Numbered from the stretch's first letter, positions 1 through 5,340 are shown. The stretch: 5,620 nt of DNA from Candidatus Bathyarchaeum sp. (GCA_004376385.1 SOJY01000216.1:1-5620); one strand, 5' to 3'. Made by a program: numbers and translations. Notes: a model not told the origin generated them from the letters alone.

Positions 1-795
1 AGTTATGCCTGTGCAGTTTACTAGAATAACGTATTCTACATCTGATGGAACCGTCTCATATGACCGGTTAACCCAATAGCAGATGGGCTTGTCATCTATC
101 GTGTTTGAATCGTCAACATCATTAAAGAAAACTGCCTCCTCACCGCCTGAGAGCTCGAAACTGAAATTATTATTCGTCATATTGTTGTTTCTAAAAGTAT
201 TATTGGTGGAAGAGATTAACCGGATTCCATATAATCCCTCTGCGGCAACATTGCCTACAAACGTGTTGGTATCTGAAATGTTAATGTTGATTCCATACCT
301 GTTGTCGGTGAGATTGTTTCCGGTTATGCTGTTCTGGGAAGCACCATAAAGCCAGATTCCAACAGCGCAGTTCGTGATTGTGTTGCCAGACACGTTACAG
401 TAACGCGCATGAAGAAGATGAATTCCCCTTCTGCTACTTGTTGGCTTATTGCTTCGTATTGTAAAACCAGTTATATTGACGTTATCGTGGCGTATCACAA
501 TGATGGTTCCGTTCAGCCGGTAATCATCTCCAACTATAATTGTTTCATTGGCTTCGCCAACAAGCGACAAAGACTTTTTGATGAACACGCTTCCGAAATG
601 GTATCCTTTCTTCACGAATATGGTATCTCCTTCTGCTGCATTGTCAACAGCCTCTTGGATAGTTGAATAGTCGCTGGGGACAACAATCGTCTTAGGCTCT
701 GCTTTCACTATCCCCATTTCTGGAAACGAAACAAGCACAGAACATAGAATCAGCAACAGAATGAGAGTTGTCCTTTTTTCCTTCACTTTGGACAC
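1..795 (-). CDS. Secreted right-handed beta-helix (NosD/CASH-type) surface protein, N-terminal part
   Basis: The reading frame is open from the left edge to the start, giving 265 visible codons; the C-terminus lies outside the window. Residues 1-32 look like a signal peptide: a basic start (SKVKEKR), a hydrophobic core (LILLLILCSVLVSF) and a likely cut after VKA. Next comes the opening typical of archaeal NosD-like proteins (VVPSDYSTIQEAVDNAAEGD, then a KKGYHFGSV segment), then beta-helix coils of about 22-24 residues rich in N-G/N-N turns (SGNTITN, TGNNLTDN, NNTFRNNNMTNNN). The last visible part (DDSNTIDDKPICYWVN) matches the insert often found in this family. Eleven N-x-S/T sequons suggest a glycosylated extracellular protein. 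The family folds as a parallel beta-helix and often binds sugars or sits in the cell envelope; the ligand cannot be told here, and copper delivery should not be inferred from the NosD name. GTG at 795 has AGGT 10 nt upstream; GTG at 786 is the alternative. An in-frame TGA at 835-837 bars longer starts. Confidence 0.88.
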   Translation of the reverse strand, partial: MSKVKEKRTTLILLLILCSVLVSFPEMGIVKAEPKTIVVPSDYSTIQEAVDNAAEGDTIFVKKGYHFGSVFIKKSLSLVGEANETIIVGDDYRLNGTIIVIRHDNVNITGFTIRSNKPTSSRRGIHLLHARYCNVSGNTITNCAVGIWLYGASQNSITGNNLTDNRYGININISDTNTFVGNVAAEGLYGIRLISSTNNTFRNNNMTNNNFSFELSGGEEAVFFNDVDDSNTIDDKPICYWVNRSYETVPSDVEYVILVNCTGIT

Positions 796-833
796 TACAA
801 GTAGTACCTTTAGCAGAGTTGAAAAGGATTTTT

Positions 834-894
834 GTCAAGAAACCTTGACCAAAAATAGCAAATTGTATCATTTGTTTGGTCAAGAAACCTTGAC
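834..894. repeat. Two copies of a 16-bp palindrome upstream of the beta-helix gene
   Basis: GTCAAGAAACCTTGAC occurs identically at 834-849 and 879-894, 45 bp apart start to start. Each copy is a perfect inverted repeat (GTCAAG, 4-nt centre AAAC, CTTGAC). The inner arms also pair with each other over 10 bp: CTTGACCAAA at 844-853 with TTTGGTCAAG at 875-884. The pair fills the gap between the end of pyruvate kinase (929) and the start of the beta-helix gene (795), both on the minus strand. A weak T-rich TATA candidate (GCTATTTTT on the minus strand, about 853-861) lies between the copies. A dimeric repressor or activator site is the simplest reading. A transcript structure downstream of pyk is possible but less likely, since no T-run directly follows either hairpin in the minus-strand direction. 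Confidence 0.7.
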
Positions 895-928
895 TAAGTT
901 ATCAAACGAATCTAAAGCTACAAACCTC

Positions 929-2305
929 TCATTTTGTTGCGAGTTCTAGCAGCTCTTTGATGTTGTGGATTTCGATGAGGTTGCTTGAGTGTTTCTTTTT
1001 TGTTCTGAAGGCTGCTGTGAAGAGCACCGTATCCTCAATTTCTATCATCTTCATGGCATACAGTGTACATGCGACAGCTAGTATGCGATCATTCTCTTTA
1101 CGGTAATCGTAGTGTACGGGAACTACGCCATAGGCCAGCTCAAGCTGCTTCTTAACCATCTGCTCTGGAGTAACCGCGATTATCGACTGCCTAATCTTGA
1201 ATCGCGATATCATCTTCGCCGTGTAACCCGACCGAGTCAAAGTAACTACCTTGTCCAAGGGCATGTTATTGCATATCCGCTGGATGGACCTGCTCACAGT
1301 ATCCGAAATGTTAACAAATCCCCTGTCTTCAACACTGCTTCTCGCCACCTTTTCCGTCTCCAAGGCTATACGTGCCATCATAGCAACAGACTCCACAGGA
1401 AACTCGCCAACCGCTGTTTCTCCAGAAAGCATGGTTGCATCTGTTCCGTCTAGTATCGCGTTTGCTACGTCGCTGACCTCGGCTCTGGTGGGCGTGGGCT
1501 TGTGCATCATGGATTCAAGCATCTCCGTGGCTGTCACAACAGTCTTTCCTGCCTGATTGCACCTGCGAACCAACGATTTCTGGACTAGGGGCACCCGTTC
1601 TGGCTCTATTTCGACGCCCAAGTCGCCACGCGCAACCATAATACCTTCTGATGCGTTCAGAATCTCCTTGAAGTTCGTGATTCCCTCAGAGTTTTCGATC
1701 TTAGAGACCACTGCCCCCTTGAATCCTTCAGCCGCTGACTTGAGGTTTGCTATGTCTTTGGCGTTTCTTGTAAAAGAGAGAGCCAAAATTTCTACTTCAT
1801 GTTCTTTCGCGAACTCGATAATCTTCAGGTCCCTTGATGAGATGGTTGGAATCGTAAGCTGCTTGTTGGGAATGTTAACGCCTTTGCCGTCAGATATTAC
1901 ACCGCCCTCCTCAACCAGCAGACGAAGAGTCCCATCACTCTTTTCAGTAACCGATGTTCTGATTCTGCCATTATCGATGAAAACCACATCGCCGACATTC
2001 ATTTTGTCAATGAAGTTGTGATTAAAACTGATCGTTTCCCCGTTGAAGCCTGCCTCCAGAACCTCGCCCTTCTCTACGACATGTTCCTTGTCTGTTCGAA
2101 GCCTGATTTCAGGACCCTTCAAATCAATCATAACTGGCACATCAGCTACTTCCCGAACATTATCTATAACAAGCCTGTAACGGTCAAAGTCTCCGTAGGC
2201 AGTGTTTATTCTAGCGCAGTTCATGCCCGCCCGAATCATCCGCTCCAAAGTCTCAACCTGTAGGCTTGCGGGACCAACCGTGCACACAATCTTAGTTTTC
2301 TTCAC
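929..2305 (-). CDS. pyk: Pyruvate kinase
   Basis: Converts phosphoenolpyruvate and ADP to pyruvate and ATP, the last step of glycolysis, in the cytoplasm. The 458 residues match a full-length enzyme in A-B-A-C order: A domain from residue 1 (KKTKIVCTVGPAS), B domain about 70-150, the rest of the TIM barrel to about 325, then the C domain with no extra PEP-utiliser domain. Seen motifs: DLKGPEIR (61-68), SKIENSEG with the catalytic Lys202, VARGDLGVEI with Mg ligands, TATEMLESM with the catalytic Thr, then PTRAEVSDVANAILDGTDA and MLSGETAVG. Two K+-site positions differ from the usual enzyme: RINTAYG replaces R-x-N-F-S-H-G, and DLKG replaces DTKG. The frame extends to TTG 2350, but that codon lies only about 8 nt from the TATA element, before the expected transcript start. 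GTG 2305 (or TTG 2308) fits the family N-terminus and has AGGAG at 2320-2324. That spacing is rather long, so the exact start is uncertain. Stop TGA. Confidence 0.96.
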   Translation of the reverse strand: MKKTKIVCTVGPASLQVETLERMIRAGMNCARINTAYGDFDRYRLVIDNVREVADVPVMIDLKGPEIRLRTDKEHVVEKGEVLEAGFNGETISFNHNFIDKMNVGDVVFIDNGRIRTSVTEKSDGTLRLLVEEGGVISDGKGVNIPNKQLTIPTISSRDLKIIEFAKEHEVEILALSFTRNAKDIANLKSAAEGFKGAVVSKIENSEGITNFKEILNASEGIMVARGDLGVEIEPERVPLVQKSLVRRCNQAGKTVVTATEMLESMMHKPTPTRAEVSDVANAILDGTDATMLSGETAVGEFPVESVAMMARIALETEKVARSSVEDRGFVNISDTVSRSIQRICNNMPLDKVVTLTRSGYTAKMISRFKIRQSIIAVTPEQMVKKQLELAYGVVPVHYDYRKENDRILAVACTLYAMKMIEIEDTVLFTAAFRTKKKHSSNLIEIHNIKELLELATK

Positions 2306-2357
2306 CAACCCATATTCCGCTCCTATGCTACGGAAATAATACTCTGTCAAATTGATG

Positions 2358-2367
2358 TTTTAAATTA
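2358..2367 (-). promoter_or_regulatory. Probable pyk TATA element, flanked by an inverted repeat
   Basis: The minus strand reads TAATTTAAAA here, a good archaeal TATA-like element. Transcription would start about 25 nt on, near 2335, upstream of the preferred pyk start at 2305. The element is framed by TTGATG and CATCAA (plus-strand TTGATG at 2352-2357 and CATCAA at 2371-2376), a perfect 6-bp inverted repeat with a 13-nt spacer, which could be a regulator site. Inference from sequence only. Confidence 0.55.
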
Positions 2368-2396
2368 GCGCATCAACCTAGACAACAAAGAGGTGG

Positions 2397-2502
2397 TGGT
2401 GCGGCGGGCAGGAATCGAACCTGCGAACCCCTATGGGAAAGGATAGCTCATCAAACGCTGATCTTGAGTCCTCCGCGTTTGACCTGGCTTCGCTACCGCC
2501 GC
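2397..2502 (-). tRNA. tRNA-Leu (anticodon CAA) with an 18-nt intron and encoded CCA
   Basis: Reads UUG leucine codons. The acceptor stem GCGGCGG (2502-2496) pairs perfectly with CCGCCGC (2407-2401), followed by discriminator A and encoded CCA (2399-2397). The D arm holds AGCCAGGTCAAA, usual for Leu. After intron removal the anticodon stem is GAGGA/TCCTT around the loop CTCAAGA, with anticodon CAA at 2466-2464. The long variable arm TCCC-ATA-GGGG marks a class II tRNA, and the T arm is GCAGG-TTCGATT-CCTGC. The anticodon, variable arm and G37 agree on leucine rather than serine. It lies between pyrH and pyk on the same strand but has its own TATA element, so it is probably transcribed alone. 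Confidence 0.97.
2445..2462 (-). other. tRNA-Leu intron with canonical bulge-helix-bulge motif
   Basis: The 18-nt intron sits between tRNA positions 37 and 38. The precursor folds into a strict bulge-helix-bulge: outer helix GGA/TCC, 3-nt bulge CTA, 4-bp central helix CTCA/TGAG, 3-nt bulge AGA, and inner helix TCA/TGA closed by GCGTT. Cutting each bulge after its second base gives exactly the intron called and restores a normal seven-base anticodon loop. The substrate would be the archaeal tRNA splicing endonuclease. The central helix uses the first two anticodon bases. Confidence 0.93.
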
Positions 2503-2530
2503 CCATCTCTTCAAAAGAAACAGCAAATAG

Positions 2531-2540
2531 TTAATTTAAG
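2531..2540 (-). promoter_or_regulatory. TATA element of tRNA-Leu
   Basis: The minus strand reads CTTAAATTAA about 33 bp before the first tRNA base (2502), preceded by purines (AAGG) that could serve as a BRE. The distance implies a transcript start a few bases before the mature 5' end, as is usual for archaeal tRNA genes. It lies just after the pyrH stop codon. Confidence 0.7.
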
Positions 2541-2561
2541 CCTTACCTATCACACACAAAA

Positions 2562-3236
2562 TTACTCGATAACGGTTCCAACCCGTTCCCCATTCACAGC
2601 AGCCAACACATTCTCCGCAACGTAACCATTCACCACTATTGTCTTCAACCTGCACCTCTGCAGAACTTTGATAGCTTCAGGATCAATAATCTGGTTAATC
2701 CCTGCCCTATGCTCACTAGCCTCAAAAAGTCCACCCAAATCATCAAACTTTAGTTTGTCCAGTTTTATTGCGTCAGGAAACTTCTTTGGGTCTTTGTTGT
2801 ATATACCATCCACGTTGGAGCCCTTCACCAGCAAATCAGCCTCAACACGTTCGCCAATCATGGCAGCCACAGCATCCGTTGTCATGCCCGGACGCAAACC
2901 GCCCAATACAACAACCTTACCAGTCTCCAAACAAGCCTCAGCCTCATCCAAAGAAACGGGAACACTTCCACAACCAGCCTCACCCAAACCAAGCACAAAC
3001 AATTGAGCAAACAAGCGCGAAACGTGAATCGCAGCCCAATCCCTCCGAGTCTCCTCCAAACCAAGGTCAGCAGCAACGCTAATGAAGTCCCTAGCCAAGG
3101 AGCCTCCGCCCACAACAGCAACAACCTCATGTCCCTGCAGCTTCAATTCCTTCAGCAAATCGACGTATCTGCCTATCAGCGGGGCGTTAAGTGGAGAGCC
3201 CACAACTGAACCGCCAACACGAACAACAACCCTCAT
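2562..3236 (-). CDS. pyrH: UMP kinase, archaeal type
   Basis: Phosphorylates UMP to UDP with ATP in pyrimidine nucleotide synthesis; cytoplasmic, an amino-acid-kinase fold enzyme that is usually hexameric. The 224 residues match the archaeal family length of about 225. Seen motifs: VGGSVVG near residue 7 (phosphate binding), VVGGGSLARDFI (41-52), DWAAIHVSRLFAQL (67-79) for UMP binding, GGLRPGMTTDAVAAMIGE (112-129), VKGSNVDGIYNKDPKKFPDA (138-156) in the ATP site, and GINQIIDPEAIKVL. The reading frame could extend 31 codons upstream to 3329, but that part crosses the TATA element and resembles nothing in the family. Tandem ATGs occur at 3239 and 3236; the Shine-Dalgarno AGAGGT (3244-3249) lies 4 and 7 nt before them, which favours 3236. 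It is divergent from the hydrolase gene and shares a 140-bp control region with it. Stop TAA. Confidence 0.96.
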   Translation of the reverse strand: MRVVVRVGGSVVGSPLNAPLIGRYVDLLKELKLQGHEVVAVVGGGSLARDFISVAADLGLEETRRDWAAIHVSRLFAQLFVLGLGEAGCGSVPVSLDEAEACLETGKVVVLGGLRPGMTTDAVAAMIGERVEADLLVKGSNVDGIYNKDPKKFPDAIKLDKLKFDDLGGLFEASEHRAGINQIIDPEAIKVLQRCRLKTIVVNGYVAENVLAAVNGERVGTVIE

Positions 3237-3272
3237 CATTGAAACCTCTACCAAATAATTCACGGCAACTAA

Positions 3273-3280
3273 TAATATAA
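3273..3280 (-). promoter_or_regulatory. TATA element of pyrH
   Basis: The minus strand reads TTATATTA, centred about 38 bp before the pyrH start. Transcription would begin near 3251, leaving a short leader that still contains the Shine-Dalgarno AGAGGT. It lies inside the upstream extension of the reading frame, which argues against that longer start. Confidence 0.65.
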
Positions 3281-3327
3281 CATTCTCTACCGCCCAAAGA
3301 TTCAAATCCTTATAACGAAATGCCACC

Positions 3328-3336
3328 ATATTTTAA
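3328..3336 (+). promoter_or_regulatory. Probable TATA element of the metallo-hydrolase gene
   Basis: ATATTTTAA is centred about 44 bp before ATG 3376 and about 35 bp before GTG 3367. The transcript would start near 3358, keeping the GGTGA Shine-Dalgarno at 3366-3370. A second candidate, CTTATAAC at about 3309-3316, lies further upstream. Confidence 0.5.
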
Positions 3337-3375
3337 CAAACAAAAGCAGCAGTCCACCTTATCTCGGTGAAAAAC

Positions 3376-4218
3376 ATGGATGAAGCTGAACTGGTCTTCC
3401 TGGGAACAGGAGGCGGAAGATTCGCCACCATAACCCAGAAACGAAGAACCGGAGGAATACGTTTCCTATCCAAGAACCTCAACCTTCACGTTGACCCCGG
3501 TCCAGGCGCCCTCATATACTCACTAGAAGCGGGCTTGAATCCCCAGAAAATCGAGGCAGTGCTGGTTTCCCACAGGCACCCAGACCACTACGCCAACGCA
3601 GAGATTCTAGTCGAAGCCATGACCCGAGGTATGCTAAATAAAAGGGGAATCATAGCCGCGCCCCTCAACATCCTAGCTGGAAACGCGGAAACCGGACCTG
3701 CAATATCCACGTACCATCAGCGGATGATAGAAAAGGTGATAACAGTGAAGCCCGGAGTCAACTTCAGAGTCGGCAACACCAAAATAGTCACCACAGAAAC
3801 TAGACACTCCGATCCCGAAGCTGTTGGTTTTAGATTCGAAATTCCAGAGGTTGGAACCATCGGATACACAGCGGACACGGAATATTTTGAGGGCATCGAA
3901 GACGAATACCGTGGAGTAAGAGTGCTCATCCTCTCTGTGATGCGACCTTTGGGACACCCATGGGCGGGACACATGACCCCAAAAGAAGCCGCCAAAATCG
4001 TTGACGCTGTAAAGCCTGAGATGGCAGTAGCCACGCACTTCGGAATGAAAATGATCTTCAGTGGACCATCCTACGAGGTTAAACTGATCAAAGACACAAC
4101 TGGAGTCCCCACAGTAGCAGCCTTTGACGGAATGAAACTGCAAATTGGAGAGAAAATCACTATAGGAAAAACTAGGAAAAACCAGCAGGGCTTAAAAGAA
4201 TTCATTAAACGCAACTAA
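3376..4218 (+). CDS. RNase Z-like metallo-beta-lactamase-fold hydrolase
   Basis: A cytoplasmic two-metal hydrolase of 280 residues; the substrate is unknown. It opens with VFLGTGGGRFA, the typical first strand and glycine loop. The metal site is visible in full: SHRHPDH (H66, H68, D70, H71), RHSDP (H144), YTADTEYF (D167) and ATHFGMKM (H221). Before the last histidine stands GHMTPKEAAKI, which resembles the HST motif of RNase Z, and YTADT resembles its YSGDT. The long flexible arm of true tRNase Z is not apparent and the end ATHFGMKM differs from THFSxRY, so it may not process tRNA. The family also contains PhnP-like phosphodiesterases. ATG 3376 is preferred because GGTGA (3366-3370) lies 5 nt ahead; GTG 3367 in the same frame would add three residues. 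It converges on thiT with a 62-bp gap. Confidence 0.9.
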   Translation: MDEAELVFLGTGGGRFATITQKRRTGGIRFLSKNLNLHVDPGPGALIYSLEAGLNPQKIEAVLVSHRHPDHYANAEILVEAMTRGMLNKRGIIAAPLNILAGNAETGPAISTYHQRMIEKVITVKPGVNFRVGNTKIVTTETRHSDPEAVGFRFEIPEVGTIGYTADTEYFEGIEDEYRGVRVLILSVMRPLGHPWAGHMTPKEAAKIVDAVKPEMAVATHFGMKMIFSGPSYEVKLIKDTTGVPTVAAFDGMKLQIGEKITIGKTRKNQQGLKEFIKRN

Positions 4219-4280
4219 ACTAGTAAAACGTGGATTCTACAGTTTCTCTAAAGAAATCTTCCGTAGGGGTCATCAGCCTT
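4219..4280. other. Convergent intergenic region between hydrolase and thiT
   Basis: Both flanking genes end here, so transcripts from both strands should terminate in this gap. A small imperfect hairpin, TTTCT-CTAA-AGAAA (4243-4256), is present. On the minus strand there are short T-rich runs (GATTTCTTT and GTTTTACTAGTTT) that could act as archaeal T-run terminators. No gene is visible. Confidence 0.3.
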
Positions 4281-4805
4281 TTACAGGTAGATTTTCAGCA
4301 CTTTACTTTTTCGCAGCAAGTATATGACGTAGACGCTTATCACAAGCTCAACTAGCAGGTAGCCTCCATTGTAAACTGCAGAGTAGATTGCAGGATGCAT
4401 TCCCTCCGGCGCGTAAATAGCGAAAAATATTATGCCCGAAAAGAAGTGGGCAACGAATCGTCCAACTATGCCCAAAGTTACTCCAATAAAGGGGCGTTTC
4501 TGGAAGAACCCTGCAACCCCAAGCAACCCAAAAGCGACTGGGTAATCAAGCAGCACCTGAGCTGGATGAAAAATGTATGGCCCAAGCGCAAACTGCACTA
4601 CGCCGTACAGCGTAGCCGCAAATAACCCCACTTTTGGTCCTCTTCGTAGGGCTAGCCAAAGAATCGGCACCATCGAAGCCGCAGTTACAGACCCTCCCTG
4701 TGGTAGACTAAAAATCTTGATGTAACTTAAAACTGTAGCAAGAGACACAAACACTACAATCTCTGCTAATATTTTTGTAGAAAACTTTCGTTTACTTGTG
4801 TTCAC
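4281..4805 (-). CDS. thiT: Thiamine-binding ECF transporter S component, ThiT
   Basis: A membrane protein of 174 residues that binds thiamine from outside and hands it to an energy-coupling (ECF) module. Six hydrophobic segments are expected: about 11-30, 42-54, 57-76, 84-100, 106-130 and 143-164. Family motifs are clear: LPQGGSVTAASMVPI (34-48), FHPAQVLLDYPVAF (79-92) with the acidic-aromatic pair D87-Y88, RFVAHFFSGIIFFAIYAPEG (116-135) and YSAVYNGGY (141-149). H120, G124, Y141 and N146 line up with thiamine-contacting residues of the Lactococcus ThiT, by my recollection of that structure. The start is GTG 4805 with GGAGG 9 nt upstream; that site is the 3' end of a TPP riboswitch, which independently supports thiamine as substrate. 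No ECF ATPase or T component gene is in the window, so the module must be encoded elsewhere or be absent. Stop TAA. Confidence 0.96.
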   Translation of the reverse strand: MNTSKRKFSTKILAEIVVFVSLATVLSYIKIFSLPQGGSVTAASMVPILWLALRRGPKVGLFAATLYGVVQFALGPYIFHPAQVLLDYPVAFGLLGVAGFFQKRPFIGVTLGIVGRFVAHFFSGIIFFAIYAPEGMHPAIYSAVYNGGYLLVELVISVYVIYLLRKSKVLKIYL

Positions 4806-4811
4806 TTCTTT

Positions 4812-4900
4812 TTCCCTCCGCCAGCATTACCTGGATCAGGTTCTCAGGGTCGACAACAAGCTAGTTGTCCTCTCAGCCGAGTTAACCCAGCTCCCCATGC
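4812..4900 (-). promoter_or_regulatory. TPP riboswitch (THI element) controlling thiT
   Basis: On the minus strand the conserved order is present: GGGGAGC (4896-4890), stem P3 AGCTGGG/CTCGGCT with a TTAA loop, CTGAGA (4876-4871) for the thiamine pyrimidine, an optional hairpin GACAAC/GTTGTC, ACCCTGAGAACCTGATCC (4850-4833), CCAG/CTGG, then AATGCTGGCGGAGGGA (4828-4813) for the pyrophosphate side. GGGG-ACCC forms P2. The thiT Shine-Dalgarno GGAGG (4819-4815) is part of the aptamer's 3' end, so TPP binding would plausibly hide it and lower translation. I find no convincing P1 helix: bases before GGGG do not pair with those after GGAGGGA. Confidence 0.95.
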
Positions 4901-4927
4901 ACCTTACCATCAATGAACCTGTTCTTC

Positions 4928-4936
4928 ATATTTAAG
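4928..4936 (-). promoter_or_regulatory. TATA element of the thiT transcript
   Basis: The minus strand reads CTTAAATAT, a strong archaeal TATA match. The predicted transcript start, about 25 nt on near 4907, falls just before the riboswitch core at 4900, so the aptamer would sit at the very 5' end of the mRNA. Confidence 0.7.
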
Positions 4937-4946
4937 CCTGACTAGC

Positions 4947-4980
4947 AACTTTCAGTTTGATATCCAAAGTAGGGAAAGTT
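4947..4980. repeat. 7-bp inverted repeat in the thiT/DUF2798 control region
   Basis: AACTTTC (4947-4953) and GAAAGTT (4974-4980) form a perfect 7-bp inverted repeat with a 20-nt spacer, upstream of both divergent genes. It could bind a regulator, or be chance in A/T-rich DNA. The rest of 4937-5043 shows only a weak TATA candidate for the DUF2798 gene (GATATACG, about 4997). Confidence 0.35.
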
Positions 4981-5043
4981 ACAAGAAACAAACAGGATAT
5001 ACGATATCGAGAATAACCCTGTGGAGAAACGCCTGAAGGATGG

Positions 5044-5280
5044 TTGTCGATTTTGAAACTTGATAAGAAATATTCTGGCTTATTGACAGCGATAATCATG
5101 ACGATAGCTTTGGATTCAGCGATGACTTTCACGATGATCTCGATAAATACTGGATGGACCGCAGGGTTCTTTCAGAGATTTGTGAACGGGTGGATAATCG
5201 GCTTTGCTGTAGCTTTCCCGACAAGCCTTTTAGCTTTTCAATTAGCGAGAAGAATAGTGAACAGGATAGTTTCAGAATAA
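5044..5280 (+). CDS. Small DUF2798-type two-helix membrane protein
   Basis: The 78 residues form two hydrophobic segments, about 12-33 and 49-68, with a basic C-terminus (ARRIVNRIVSE). The spacing and motifs, M-T/S-I-x-x-D/M-S-A-M-T in helix 1, then INTGWTAGFFQRFVNGWIIGFAVAFPTS, fit the DUF2798 family of short inner-membrane proteins; its function is unknown. No ATG is available: an in-frame TAA lies at 5014-5016, and the only starts after it are TTG 5044, with GAAGGA ending 3 nt before, and TTG 5053. The latter would give KLDKKYSG at the N-terminus, similar to relatives as I recall them. It is divergent from thiT with a 238-bp gap. Stop TAA. Its role cannot be inferred from the neighbours. 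Confidence 0.82.
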   Translation: MSILKLDKKYSGLLTAIIMTIALDSAMTFTMISINTGWTAGFFQRFVNGWIIGFAVAFPTSLLAFQLARRIVNRIVSE

Positions 5281-5333
5281 ACTACATTGAATAAATCAAA
5301 TGAAACATTGGACAAACTGGGACAACGGCAGCG

Positions 5334-5339
5334 TTTTTC
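5334..5339 (+). terminator. Possible T-run terminator of the DUF2798 gene
   Basis: TTTTTC follows about 55 nt after the stop codon on the coding strand. Archaeal termination commonly uses such T-runs without a hairpin. The stretch 5281-5333 shows no gene; it holds a short direct repeat, GGACAA at 5310 and 5320. Confidence 0.25.
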
Positions 5340-5340
5340 T

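Noticed and set aside
834..894. The repeated 16-mers as a CRISPR fragment
   Set aside because: Only two copies, each too short and fully palindromic, with no further units or cas genes nearby.
692..949. Two small open frames (minus 692-883, plus 761-949) around the palindromes
   Set aside because: They overlap the signal peptide region of the beta-helix gene and the repeats, have no ribosome site and resemble no protein; they are antisense or off-frame to the real gene.
2306..2350. TTG 2350 as the pyk start
   Set aside because: It lies only about 8 nt from the TATA element, before the expected transcript start, and would add 15 residues unlike the family N-terminus.
2768..3209. Plus-strand and second minus-strand open frames inside pyrH
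   Set aside because: Low-complexity translations rich in P, S, Q or L, produced by the codon pattern of pyrH on the other strand or in another frame.
3237..3329. Upstream extension of pyrH to 3329
   Set aside because: It crosses the TATA element and Shine-Dalgarno, and its residues do not resemble the UMP kinase N-terminus.
3673..4143. Long minus-strand open frames inside the metallo-hydrolase gene
   Set aside because: Antisense shadows: the plus-strand protein has all metal-binding motifs in order, and the antisense products show no family features.
4395..4625. Plus-strand open frame antisense to thiT
   Set aside because: Highly charged, unlike any family I know, and fully within the strongly supported thiT gene.
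4801..4917. TTCATT (4917-4912) pairing with AGTGAA (4806-4801) as a distant P1 of the riboswitch that would mask the start codon
   Set aside because: The 5' arm probably lies upstream of the transcript start (about 4907), and the large unpaired loops between make the helix doubtful.
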